DNA of 64,000 nucleotides, taken from Xenophilus sp. E41. Lineage in GTDB: Bacteria > Pseudomonadota > Gammaproteobacteria > Burkholderiales > Burkholderiaceae_C. A program made the translations under genes and the position numbers. Shown piece after piece: positions 47,181-55,666 of the stretch. Position 1 is the stretch's first letter; each line of letters starts with the position of its first letter. Under the pieces are notes generated by a model. It saw only the letters and a list, made by a program, of their open reading frames with translations, ran no database searches and had not been told where the DNA came from. The stretch is from positions 581,366 through 645,365 of the forward strand of contig NZ_QPIB01000012.1 in the NCBI RefSeq assembly GCF_003671765.1, written 5' to 3'.

Positions 47181-49259
47181 TCAGGCCGTGAGGCGCCGCT
47201 TGTCGTGGCGACGGGCGCGGCGGCGCAGCATGGCCAGCATCGACAGCGCCACGGCCACCGCGCCGAAGACCTCGGGCTCGGGCGTGCTGGGCACTTCGGC
47301 GCCCAGCGCGTTCTCGCTCACTCCTTGCGGCAACGGCAGGGGCTGGTTCACGCTGTCGCTGCCGGCCGTGTTGCGCACCACCTTGTCCACGGCGATGAAG
47401 CTCGTGTACTGCGTGAGCAGGCTGTACTTCAGGCCCAGGTCGGTGATGGCCTGCTTGTAGCGGTCACCCGCCTCCAGCGCCTCCTGGTCGGACAGCGCGG
47501 CGATGCGGTGGCGCGCCCACAGCGCACGCAGCGCGCTCGCGTTCTGCGCCGTGCGGCCGTCGATGCGCAGTTCCTGCTTCCACGGGCCGCTGGCGCTCTG
47601 GCCCTCGATGGTGACGCCCCCCTTGGCTTCGCCGCGCCACTTGCCGAAAACGATCACCGGCCGCTCGCCGAGCACGTCGGGCAGCTGCTGCGGCTCGACG
47701 TCGTACACGTCCAGGCCGCCGAAGGTGGCGCGCACCTTCGTCAGCACGGGCGACTCGACCATGCGTCGAAAGCGCGCCGCCTGCTCGGCCGCCTGCACCG
47801 GGTCGGTGATGATGAAGGGCTCGCCCATGCCGGCGCGGGCCAGGCCTTCCATGAGGTGGCGGTTCACCGACGAGCCGATGCCGAAGGAGAACAGGTTCGC
47901 CTTGTCGAGGTTCCTGCGCACGAGCTCAAAGGCCTCGCGCTCGACGGTCACGTAGCCGTCGGTCACGACGACGATGCTGCGCGAGACGTTCGCGGCCTTG
48001 GGTTCGGCGTACACGCGCTTGAGCGCGGGAATGAGTTCGGTGCTGCCGCCGCCGCTGTAGTTCTTGATGGTGGCCAGGGCCTGCTCGATGTTGGCCCGCG
48101 TGGCGGGCACGGAATGGTCGTTGAGCATCCTGTTGCTGCCCGAGAACAGCAGCACGTTGAAGGTGTCGCTGGGTCGCAGGCCGCCGATCAGGCGCTCGAG
48201 CATCGCCTTGGCGGTGTCGAGCGGAAAGCCGTGCATCGAACCCGAGATGTCGACCACGAAGATGTAGTCGCGCGGCGAGATGGCGCTGGCGGCGACCGAC
48301 TTCGGCGGCTCGACCATGGCCAGGAAGAAGTTCTCCGCGCCCTCGCCCGTGCCCTTGTAGAGCATCAGGCCCGATTCGATCTTCTCGCCGGCGAGGCGGT
48401 AGTCGATGACCACATCGCGGTTGTCCAGCGGACGGCCGTCGGCCCTCAGCGCCACGTCGGCGTGGCGGGCCTCGTCGCTGGTCTTGACGTCGATGGCGTG
48501 GGTGAGCGAGCGCACTTCCTTGATGCCCATGGGCGTGTCGATCGCGACCTTCATCCTGAACGAGGTGTTGGGCGCCACGTCGGCACGCAGCGTCGGCTGA
48601 GCGACCCACTTCGCCTGTGCGTTCTCCGATCGAGGGCTGTTGTAGCGCGGCCCCACCACCGTCGGAAAGACGAACTGGTAGTTGCCTGCCTGCGGCACCA
48701 GCAGCTCGGTGTAGCGCAGTTCGACCTTCACGTCGTCGCCGGGCAGGATGTTGGCGACGTTCATCTGGAACACGTTGGGCAGTTGCTGTTCCAGCAGCGC
48801 GGCGGTCTTGCCCTCCTGCTTCGCCGTCTCGTACTCGATGCGGGCCTGCTGCTTCTCGCGGATCTGCGCCGTGATGAGGCGGTCGGCGAGGCGCACCGTG
48901 AGGCCGCCCACGGCCGCCTTGGTCGAGCCGGGGAACACGTACCTGGCCTCGATCGGGCGCTGCCCCTCGTTGCGGTAGGTCTGGGTGACGGTGACATCGG
49001 CGATCACGCCCGAGATGCGCACGTCGACCTCGGTGCCCTTGAGGGGCAGGCGGTCCACGTCCGGCGAGTCGCTCTTGACGAAGAAATACGGGCTCTCGGT
49101 CTTCTGGCGAGGGGCGGCCTCCTGCGCGTGCAGCGGCCGGGCCGTGAGCAGCACGAAGCAGGTGGTGGCCACGCCCACGGTGGCGAGCCAGAGCCAGCGG
49201 CCGGCGCGTGGTGCCGCGGGGGCGGACGGGAGAGGTTCGGTGAGGGTGGCGGCTTCCAT
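47181..49259 (-). CDS. VIT-VWA domain protein with PEP-CTERM sorting signal
   Basis: A 692-residue exported protein. It has an N-terminal signal/anchor (about 21-40), a VIT domain (about 65-190, with TYRNEGQRPIEARYVFPGS and LPNVFQMNVANILPGDDV) and a von Willebrand A domain (about 330-510) with an intact MIDAS DISGS (Asp337, Ser339, Ser341). The C-terminus holds a tripartite PEP-CTERM signal: TPEPE (about 659-663), a hydrophobic helix VFGAVAVALSMLAML, then RRRARRHDKRR. It is thus a predicted exosortase substrate displayed in the envelope. AAGGAG lies ten bases before the ATG. First gene of the operon, divergent from creD. Confidence 0.92.
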   Translation of the reverse strand: MEAATLTEPLPSAPAAPRAGRWLWLATVGVATTCFVLLTARPLHAQEAAPRQKTESPYFFVKSDSPDVDRLPLKGTEVDVRISGVIADVTVTQTYRNEGQRPIEARYVFPGSTKAAVGGLTVRLADRLITAQIREKQQARIEYETAKQEGKTAALLEQQLPNVFQMNVANILPGDDVKVELRYTELLVPQAGNYQFVFPTVVGPRYNSPRSENAQAKWVAQPTLRADVAPNTSFRMKVAIDTPMGIKEVRSLTHAIDVKTSDEARHADVALRADGRPLDNRDVVIDYRLAGEKIESGLMLYKGTGEGAENFFLAMVEPPKSVAASAISPRDYIFVVDISGSMHGFPLDTAKAMLERLIGGLRPSDTFNVLLFSGSNRMLNDHSVPATRANIEQALATIKNYSGGGSTELIPALKRVYAEPKAANVSRSIVVVTDGYVTVEREAFELVRRNLDKANLFSFGIGSSVNRHLMEGLARAGMGEPFIITDPVQAAEQAARFRRMVESPVLTKVRATFGGLDVYDVEPQQLPDVLGERPVIVFGKWRGEAKGGVTIEGQSASGPWKQELRIDGRTAQNASALRALWARHRIAALSDQEALEAGDRYKQAITDLGLKYSLLTQYTSFIAVDKVVRNTAGSDSVNQPLPLPQGVSENALGAEVPSTPEPEVFGAVAVALSMLAMLRRRARRHDKRRLTA

Positions 49260-49369
49260 GAAGGGGCTCCTTGAGATCGGTGTGCGTCGAGGCGCAGCGC
49301 CACTGTCGAAGCCCGCCGAGAAGCCATGAGGAAGCGCACGAGAAGCGATCTCGAAGCCCGGCGCGCTGT

Positions 49370-49385
49370 GTGAAGTCCGTGTGAA
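49370..49385 (-). promoter_or_regulatory. CreB-binding site (cre tag) in the divergent VIT-VWA/creD region
   Basis: GTGAA-gtccgt-GTGAA, the exact reverse complement of the known CreB/BlrA target TTCAC-N6-TTCAC. It lies 111 bases before the VIT-VWA start and 95 bases before the creD start. CreBC themselves are encoded 4.5 kb further on. Confidence 0.8.
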
Positions 49386-49480
49386 GTGGCGGTGCGAAAC
49401 GCAGGCCCGCGGCTTCATACGCACTTCGGCCGGCGCGGCAACCATCGGCTCCCATCGCATTCACGGAGAGGACAACCCAG

Positions 49481-50995
49481 ATGATCCAGACGCTTCGCAA
49501 CTCCGCACTCGTCAAGGTGCTCGCGCTGGTGGCGCTCACCCTGCTGCTGTGCATCCCGCTGGCCGAGATCGGCTCGCTGATCCGCGAGCGCGGCCAGAGC
49601 CAGGCCGAGGCGGCCCAGGAGCTGGCAAGCACGCATGCCGGCGCCCAGACCGTCGCCGGCCCCTTCCTGGTGCTGCCCTGGGTGGAGCAATGGACCGAGA
49701 CCGAGCGCAACAGCAAGGGCGAGGTGACGGGGCAATCGCAGCGCACCAAGGCACGCACCGCCATCGTCTTCCCCGAGCGGCTGAAGATCGACGGCCGCAT
49801 GACGCCCGAGGAGCGCTACCGCGGCATCTTCCGCGTGCTGTTCTACAAGCTCGATGCCACGCTGGACGGCCGCTTCGCTGCCCTCGGGCCTGCGCCGCGC
49901 CCCACCGAGCGCGGCGGCACCGTGACGCTGGGCACGCCGCGGCTGGCCTTCAGCGTGAGCGACGTGCGCGGCATCGAGGGCCTGCCCGACGCCACGCTGG
50001 GCGGCGCGCCGCTGCGCTTCCAGCAGGGCATTCCCGGCCTGGGCCAGGCGGGGGCCCTGCAGGGCATCCATGCGCCCTTGTCCGGCGAGGCGCTGCACGC
50101 GCTGACGAGCGGCCAGGCGATGGACTTCCGCCTGGCCTTGAAGCTGGTCGGGCAGGAGCAGCTGAGCATCGTGCCGGCGGCCGAGGACACCGAGGCACAC
50201 CTGCAGTCGCCCTGGCCGCACCCGAGCTTCGGCGGCCGCTTCCTGGCCAGCGAGCGCACGGTGGGCGACACCGGCTTCGATGCCCGCTGGCGCGTGTCGG
50301 CGCTGGTGAGCACGGCGCGCGCCCAGTTGCTGCGCCAGTGGGCCGCCGAGGCGACGACGCCGGCAGCGGCCGACGTGGCCTGCGCCGGCGGCGACAGCGC
50401 CTGCATGGCGGCGGCCACGGCCGCACCCGCGGCGACCACCGCGCCCGCGCGGGCCGACCTGCGCGAGGTCGACAGCTTCGACGTCGCGCTGGCACAGCCG
50501 GTGAACGTCTACTTCATGGCCCACCGTGCCGCCAAGTACGGCGCGCTCTTCATCGGGCTGGTGCTCATGGCCAGCTTCATGTTCGAACTGTTCCGCCAGC
50601 TGCGCCTGCACCCGGTGCAGTACGGGCTGGTCGGCCTGTCGGTGGCGCTGTTCTTTTTGTTGCTGGTGGCGCTGTCGGAAAAGCTACCCTTCTGGCAGGC
50701 CTATGCGCTGTCCGCCTGCGCGAGCGTGCTGTTGCTCATGGCCTACTTCAGCGCGGTGTTGCGTGGCTGGCGCCGCGGCGTGGGATTGGGCGCTTTCGTG
50801 GCCGTGCTGTACGGCGCGCTGTACGGGCTGCTGGCCTCGGAGAACAATGCGCTGCTGCTCGGGGCCCTGCTGACCTTCGGCATGCTGGCGCTGCTGATGC
50901 TGGTGACACGGAACGTCGACTGGTATGCACTGTCTGAAGGAAGGGCCCGACCCGCCGAAGCGGCCGCCGCCACCGGCACGACGCTATCGAATTGA
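49481..50995 (+). CDS. creD: Inner membrane protein CreD
   Basis: A 504-residue CreD-family protein. It has an N-terminal membrane segment (LVKVLALVALTLLLCIPLAEI), a periplasmic domain (about 35-355) and a C-terminal block of five or six transmembrane helices starting KYGALFIGLVLMASFMFELF. CreD is the main output of CreBC in Enterobacteria, Aeromonas and Stenotrophomonas and affects envelope integrity and beta-lactam or colicin tolerance. GGAGAGG lies upstream of the ATG. A cre tag lies 95 bases before the start. Its last codons and stop (TLSN-stop) are supplied by a family A repeat. Confidence 0.93.
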   Translation: MIQTLRNSALVKVLALVALTLLLCIPLAEIGSLIRERGQSQAEAAQELASTHAGAQTVAGPFLVLPWVEQWTETERNSKGEVTGQSQRTKARTAIVFPERLKIDGRMTPEERYRGIFRVLFYKLDATLDGRFAALGPAPRPTERGGTVTLGTPRLAFSVSDVRGIEGLPDATLGGAPLRFQQGIPGLGQAGALQGIHAPLSGEALHALTSGQAMDFRLALKLVGQEQLSIVPAAEDTEAHLQSPWPHPSFGGRFLASERTVGDTGFDARWRVSALVSTARAQLLRQWAAEATTPAAADVACAGGDSACMAAATAAPAATTAPARADLREVDSFDVALAQPVNVYFMAHRAAKYGALFIGLVLMASFMFELFRQLRLHPVQYGLVGLSVALFFLLLVALSEKLPFWQAYALSACASVLLLMAYFSAVLRGWRRGVGLGAFVAVLYGALYGLLASENNALLLGALLTFGMLALLMLVTRNVDWYALSEGRARPAEAAAATGTTLSN

Positions 50996-51045
50996 TAGCT
51001 GCCAGCGCCCGTCCCCTGGGCGCTGGCAGCCAATTTCATCCTCAA
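50984..51045 (+). repeat. Family A repeat, well-preserved copy
   Basis: GCTATCGAATTGATAGCTGC, then cagcgcccgtcccctgggcg, ctggcagccaatttcatcc. The inverted repeat gccagcgccc/gggcgctggc is perfect. It contains the creD stop codon (50993-50995) and fills the gap to the PBP1A gene. Confidence 0.8.
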
Positions 51046-51063
51046 GTTTCTGATTCTTTTTCT

Positions 51064-53493
51064 ATGCCTTCCACGTCTCGCCCCTGGTCTCCGCGCGCCA
51101 AGCGCATCGCGCTGTGGAGCGCGGCCGGGGTGGGCGGCGCGCTCGCCGCCGGCCTGCTGGCCATCGGCGTCGCCCTCGTCCTCATCGCGCCGCAGTTACC
51201 CGATGTTTCATCTCTGGCCAACTACCAGCCCAAGCTGCCGCTGCGCGTCTACACGGCCGACGGCGCGCTGATCGGCGAGTTCGGCGAGGAGCGCCGCGAG
51301 CTGGTGCCGATCGACAGGATCCCCCGCGTGCTCAAGGACGCGGTGCTGGCCACCGAGGACGCCCGCTTCTACCAGCACGGCGGCATCGACACCAAGGGCG
51401 TGATGCGCGCGGTGTTCGCCAACCTCTCGGGCGGCCGGGCGCAGGGCGCCTCGACCATCACGCAGCAGGTGGCACGCAACATGTTCCTCACCTCCGAACG
51501 CACCGTGAGCCGCAAGCTCAAGGAGGCGATCCTGGCCTGGCGGCTGGAGGACAAGCTCACCAAGGACCAGATCCTCGAGATCTACCTGAACCAGATCTAC
51601 CTGGGCAACCGCGCCTACGGCTTCGCGGCGGCGGCGCAGACCTACTTCGGCAAGCCGCTGGACCAGATCACCACCTCCGAGGCCGCGATGCTCGCCGGCC
51701 TGCCCAAGGCGCCCGGCACCAACAACCCGGTGGCCAACCCGCGCCGCGCCGTCGCCCGGCAGCAGTACGTGATCCAGCGCATGGTCGAGACCGGCTACCT
51801 CAAGCCCGCCGACGCCGAGGCCGCGCGCGCCGAGCCGCTGAAGCTGCGCGAGGCCAACGACCCCACGCGCGTGCACGCCGAGTACGTGGCCGAGATGGTG
51901 CGCCAGCAGATGGTCGACAAGTTCGGCGATGCGGCCTACACGCGCGGCCTGAACGTGACGACCACGCTCGTCGCCGCCGACCAGAACGCCGCGTACGCCG
52001 CCCTGCGCGCCGGGCTGCTCGACTACGAGCAGCGCCAGCCCTACCGTGGCCCCGAGGGCCTGGTCGCCGACCTGCCCACCGAGCCGAAGGCACTCGACCA
52101 GGCGATCGACGAGGCCCTGGCCGACCACCCCGACAACGGCGAACTGGTGGCCGCCGTGGTGCTCGATGCGAGCCCGAAGAAGATCACCGCCGTGCGTGCC
52201 AACGGCGACACGGTCGAGGTCACCGGCCGCGGCCTGCAACTCGCGCAGCGCGCGCTGAACGACAAGGCGCAGGCTCCGGTTCGCATCCAGCGCGGGGCCA
52301 TCATCCGCCTGGAGCCCAACGGCAAGACCTGGGAGGTGGCTCAACTGCCCGAGGTGGAAGGCGCCTTCGTCTCGCTCGACCCGCGCGACGGGTCCGTCAA
52401 GGCCCTGGTCGGCGGCTTCGACTTCAACAAGAACAAGTTCAACCACGTGACGCAGGCCTGGCGCCAGCCGGGCTCGAGCTTCAAGCCCTTCATCTATTCG
52501 GCCGCGCTCGAGAAGGGATTCGGCCCGGCGACGGTGGTGAACGACGCGCCGCTGGTGTTCGATTCCGCCGCCACCGGCGGCCAGCCCTGGGAGCCGAAGA
52601 ACTTCGAAGGCGGCTTCGATGGTCCGATGAGCCTGCGCACCGCGCTGCAGAAGTCGAAGAACCTGGTGACCATCCGCGTGCTCGACGCCATCACGCCGCA
52701 GTACGCGCAGGAGTGGATCGGCCGCTTCGGGTTCGACCCGGCCAAGCACCCGGCCTACCTCACCATGGGCCTGGGTGCAGGCTCCGTCACGCCCCTGCAG
52801 ATGGCCGGCGCCTACGCCGTATTCGCCAACGGCGGCCTGCGCGTGCAGCCGCAGCTGGTGACGCGCATCGCCGACGCGCGGGGCCAGGTGATCGAGGACA
52901 CGCCCCTGCCGCCGGTCGACGAGGCCCAGCGCGCGATTCCCGCGCGCAACGCCTTCGTGATGGACAGCCTGCTCAACTCGGTGGTTCGCAGCGGCACCGG
53001 CTACAAGGCGTATGCGGCGCTCAAGCGCGACGACCTGTACGGCAAGACGGGCACCACCAACGATTCCTTCGACGCCTGGTTCGCCGGCTTCCAGCCCACG
53101 CGCGTGGGCATCGCCTGGGTGGGCTACGACACGCCCCGCCAGCTGGGCGTGCGCGGCGAGACCGGCGGCAGCGTCGCGCTGCCGGTGTGGACCGCCTACA
53201 TGAAGACCGCGCTCAAGGGCGTGCCGGTCGCCCGGCTGGCCGTGCCCGAAGGCGTGACCGACGTCGGCGGTGACTGGGCCTACAACGAGTACGCCAACGG
53301 CGGCGGCGTGCAGGCCCTGGGCGTGGAGCCGACGGCACCTGCGATGCCGGGCACCGGCCCCGACGCGGGCACGGTGCCGGGCATGGGCAGCAACGTGCCG
53401 GCGGAGCTGGGCGTGTTCCCGATGGGGCAGCAGTCTCCGGGGGCGAGGCGCGATTCGCCCGAGCGCAACCGGATCCTGGACCTGTTCCGCTGA
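51064..53493 (+). CDS. mrcA: Penicillin-binding protein 1A
   Basis: An 809-residue bifunctional PBP. It has an N-terminal membrane segment (about 18-45). The GT51 domain has VLATEDARFYQHGGID, GASTITQQVARNMFL and EIYLNQIYLGNRAYGF. An OB-like insert follows. The transpeptidase domain has the Ser-x-x-Lys in QPGSSFKPFIYSAAL, SKN and YGKTGTTNDSFDAWFAG. It polymerises and cross-links peptidoglycan. It lies directly behind creD on the same strand and so may share its CreB control by read-through. Confidence 0.95.
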   Translation: MPSTSRPWSPRAKRIALWSAAGVGGALAAGLLAIGVALVLIAPQLPDVSSLANYQPKLPLRVYTADGALIGEFGEERRELVPIDRIPRVLKDAVLATEDARFYQHGGIDTKGVMRAVFANLSGGRAQGASTITQQVARNMFLTSERTVSRKLKEAILAWRLEDKLTKDQILEIYLNQIYLGNRAYGFAAAAQTYFGKPLDQITTSEAAMLAGLPKAPGTNNPVANPRRAVARQQYVIQRMVETGYLKPADAEAARAEPLKLREANDPTRVHAEYVAEMVRQQMVDKFGDAAYTRGLNVTTTLVAADQNAAYAALRAGLLDYEQRQPYRGPEGLVADLPTEPKALDQAIDEALADHPDNGELVAAVVLDASPKKITAVRANGDTVEVTGRGLQLAQRALNDKAQAPVRIQRGAIIRLEPNGKTWEVAQLPEVEGAFVSLDPRDGSVKALVGGFDFNKNKFNHVTQAWRQPGSSFKPFIYSAALEKGFGPATVVNDAPLVFDSAATGGQPWEPKNFEGGFDGPMSLRTALQKSKNLVTIRVLDAITPQYAQEWIGRFGFDPAKHPAYLTMGLGAGSVTPLQMAGAYAVFANGGLRVQPQLVTRIADARGQVIEDTPLPPVDEAQRAIPARNAFVMDSLLNSVVRSGTGYKAYAALKRDDLYGKTGTTNDSFDAWFAGFQPTRVGIAWVGYDTPRQLGVRGETGGSVALPVWTAYMKTALKGVPVARLAVPEGVTDVGGDWAYNEYANGGGVQALGVEPTAPAMPGTGPDAGTVPGMGSNVPAELGVFPMGQQSPGARRDSPERNRILDLFR

Positions 53494-53529
53494 ACGCGCC
53501 GGCCCCGGCGCCAGCTGCCGCCGGCGGCC

Positions 53530-53949
53530 TCAGGCGCCGCCGTATTCGGCCATCACGTCCGCCAGGCTCGGGTTGGCTTTCGCACGGCCGCGCACGAAGA
53601 CGATCGGCAGGGGCCCTCGCATCACCGCGGACACCGCCGCCGCCTGCCCGGCGTCGCCGCCTTCGAAGCGGAAGCTGACGTTGTGGGTGCGCACCACGGG
53701 GATGCCCTTGCGGTCGAGGTCCTCGGCCAGCCGGTCCGCGCGCTGGGCATCCTCTTCCGGGCAGTCCTGCGCGGCCACCACGAAGACCGCACGGTCGCTC
53801 TGGCCTTCGGCGCGCGGCAATGCCACGAAGCCGCTGGTCGAGCGCGAGGCTGCGGCCGACGCGGGCCCCGAGGGCCCGGACGACGACTTCCAGTGGTGGT
53901 AGCCCGCGCCCACGATGGCCAGCACGATCAGCAGTTTCAGTACGTTCAT
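53530..53949 (-). CDS. Small membrane-anchored protein, thioredoxin-like or glutaredoxin-like region
   Basis: A 139-residue protein with an N-terminal membrane segment (MNVLKLLIVLAIVGAGYHHW) and a C-terminal domain RAVFVVAAQDCPEEDAQRADRLAEDLDRKGIPVVRTHNVSFRF, then PIVFVRGRAKANPSLADVMAEY. The strand-CPxxx-helix beginning and the 'P-I-V-F-V-x-G' strand resemble a thioredoxin fold with a single cysteine, as in DUF4124/glutaredoxin-like proteins, but I cannot name the family. It lies 47 bases below creC on the same strand. Confidence 0.65.
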   Translation of the reverse strand: MNVLKLLIVLAIVGAGYHHWKSSSGPSGPASAAASRSTSGFVALPRAEGQSDRAVFVVAAQDCPEEDAQRADRLAEDLDRKGIPVVRTHNVSFRFEGGDAGQAAAVSAVMRGPLPIVFVRGRAKANPSLADVMAEYGGA

Positions 53950-53996
53950 CGATTTCTCTCCTTCTCCTGCACTTCAATGTCTCGTGAACCGCCGCG

Positions 53997-55463
53997 TCAC
54001 AGCCCGATCCGGCCCGAGTCCCGCGGCAGTTGCCCCAGGGGCAGCGTCAGCGTGGCCATCGCACCGCCGCCTGCTGCATTGCCCAGCTCGATGCGCCCGC
54101 GGTGCAGGGTGGCGATCTCCTTGACGAAGGCCAGGCCCAGGCCGGTGCTCTTCTTCTGGCTGTGGGGCCGCGCGAGCGAGTAGAACTTCTCGAACACCTT
54201 GTCGCTCGCGTAGTCGGGAATGCCGGGCCCGTGGTCGCGCACAGTGATGCGCACCTGGCGCGAGGTGGCGGCCAGCCCCAACACCACCTTGCCCCCGGCC
54301 GGCGAGAAGTCGATGGCGTTGGCCAGCAGGTTGCTCACGGCGCGGCGCAGCAGGAAGGGGTCGCCCTCGGTTGCCGCATCGGCGCGCAGTTCCAGCCGCA
54401 CCTGCACCTGGCGCAGCGCGGCCGCGGCTTGCGCGCCGTCGGCCACCTCTTCGAGCAGCGGACGCAGGGACACGGGCTCGACGCGGTCGAGCACGCGCCG
54501 CGTCTCGAGCGCGGTGAGCTCCATCATGCGGTCGACGATCTCCTGGATGCGCTGGGTCTCGCGCGCGATGTTGGCCAGGAAGCGCTCGCGCTGCGCCGGC
54601 GGCATGCCCTCTTCCTGCAGCAGCTCGGCCGCGCCGCGGATGGCCGACAGCGGGCTCTTCACCTCGTGCGTGAAGGTCTGGACGTAGTCGGCGACGTAGT
54701 TTCGGCCGGTGACGGCATCGCGCATCTCGTGCACGGCGCCACGCAGCATGCCGAAGGCCTGGCGGACCATGCGCACCGGATGGAAGCCACGCTGCCGGCG
54801 CAGCCAGCGCAGGTAGTCGGCGGTGAGCCCGAAGGGCCGCACCAGCCACACCGAGAGGATGAGTGCGAAGACCAGCAGCGCCGCCGCCGAACCGATGCCC
54901 ACCCACAGCGTGCGCGTGCGCGCGTCCTCGACGAACTGGCCGAAGCTCTGCACCGGCTTGCCGACGCTGACCATGCCGACGATCTCGCCGTTCCAGCGCA
55001 CCGGCGCGCCGACGTACATCACCGAGCTCAGCGGGTCGGACTCGACGTCGCGCGAGGAGCGCGCGCCGTACTGGCCCGCGAGCGTGCGGTTGACGTCGCG
55101 CCACTGCGAGAAGTCGGCGCCGGTGGCGCGCCCCGTCGAATCGAAGAGCACGTGCCCCGCGCGGTCGGTGACGTACACGCGCAGCTCCACGCGCCGCTTG
55201 TGCAGGTTGTAGATCTGCGCCGAGAACTCGCGTGCATAGACGGTGCGGAACAGCGGCTCCAGCCGCGCGGTGTTGATGGCGCCGGCCACCACGTCCTGCT
55301 CGACCAGGCTGGCGATGAGCTGCGAGGTCTCGACCAGCGATTCCTCCGCCGACTCGCGGTAGCGCGGGTCGATGTCGCCCATCACGCGGTAGAGCAGCAA
55401 GCCGATGCCCACCACGTAGATGAGCAGGATGCCGATGAAGATGCGGGTGCGGCGGGACAGCAT
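53997..55463 (-). CDS. creC: Sensor histidine kinase CreC
   Basis: A 488-residue kinase. It has TM1 at about 8-27 and a periplasmic sensor domain about 30-185, starting DPRYRESAEESLVETSQLIASLVEQD, as in CreC. TM2 is at about 187-208. A HAMP-like linker leads to the phospho-acceptor box FTHEVKSPLSAIRG (His266) and to the HATPase boxes NLLANAIDFSP, DHGPGIP and STGLGLAFV. CreC responds to metabolic state and cell-wall damage and phosphorylates CreB. It is separated from creB by 203 bases filled with two repeats. Confidence 0.93.
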   Translation of the reverse strand: MLSRRTRIFIGILLIYVVGIGLLLYRVMGDIDPRYRESAEESLVETSQLIASLVEQDVVAGAINTARLEPLFRTVYAREFSAQIYNLHKRRVELRVYVTDRAGHVLFDSTGRATGADFSQWRDVNRTLAGQYGARSSRDVESDPLSSVMYVGAPVRWNGEIVGMVSVGKPVQSFGQFVEDARTRTLWVGIGSAAALLVFALILSVWLVRPFGLTADYLRWLRRQRGFHPVRMVRQAFGMLRGAVHEMRDAVTGRNYVADYVQTFTHEVKSPLSAIRGAAELLQEEGMPPAQRERFLANIARETQRIQEIVDRMMELTALETRRVLDRVEPVSLRPLLEEVADGAQAAAALRQVQVRLELRADAATEGDPFLLRRAVSNLLANAIDFSPAGGKVVLGLAATSRQVRITVRDHGPGIPDYASDKVFEKFYSLARPHSQKKSTGLGLAFVKEIATLHRGRIELGNAAGGGAMATLTLPLGQLPRDSGRIGL

Positions 55464-55478
55464 CAGGCGGGGTGCGCG

Positions 55479-55538
55479 TTTGCTACGAAATTCATAGCTT
55501 CCTGCGTAAGCGGGACGGGCGCTGCGGGCCGATTAGAT
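55479..55538 (+). repeat. Family A repeat
   Basis: GCTACGAAATTCATAGCTTC, then ctgcgtaagcgggacgggcg, ctgcgggccgattaga. It lies 15 bases upstream of the creC start. Confidence 0.7.
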
Positions 55539-55551
55539 CAAAAGCGGACCT

Positions 55552-55653
55552 CCATACGCGAAGGGCGCGAAGGTCTCGCGAAGGACGCAGAAAAATTCGA
55601 AGGACTTCTTTCGCGTTCTTCGCGAAGCCTTTGCGTCCTTCGCGTACGGCTGC
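55552..55653. repeat. TTCGCG-rich inverted repeat, family B
   Basis: Third copy: catacgcgaagggcgcgaag, gtctcgcgaaggacgcag, a centre aaaaattcgaaggac, then tttcgcgttcttcgcgaagc and ctttgcgtccttcgcgtacg. It fills the creB-creC gap, again between cotranscribed genes. Confidence 0.8.
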
Positions 55654-55666
55654 CCGATCCCGCATT

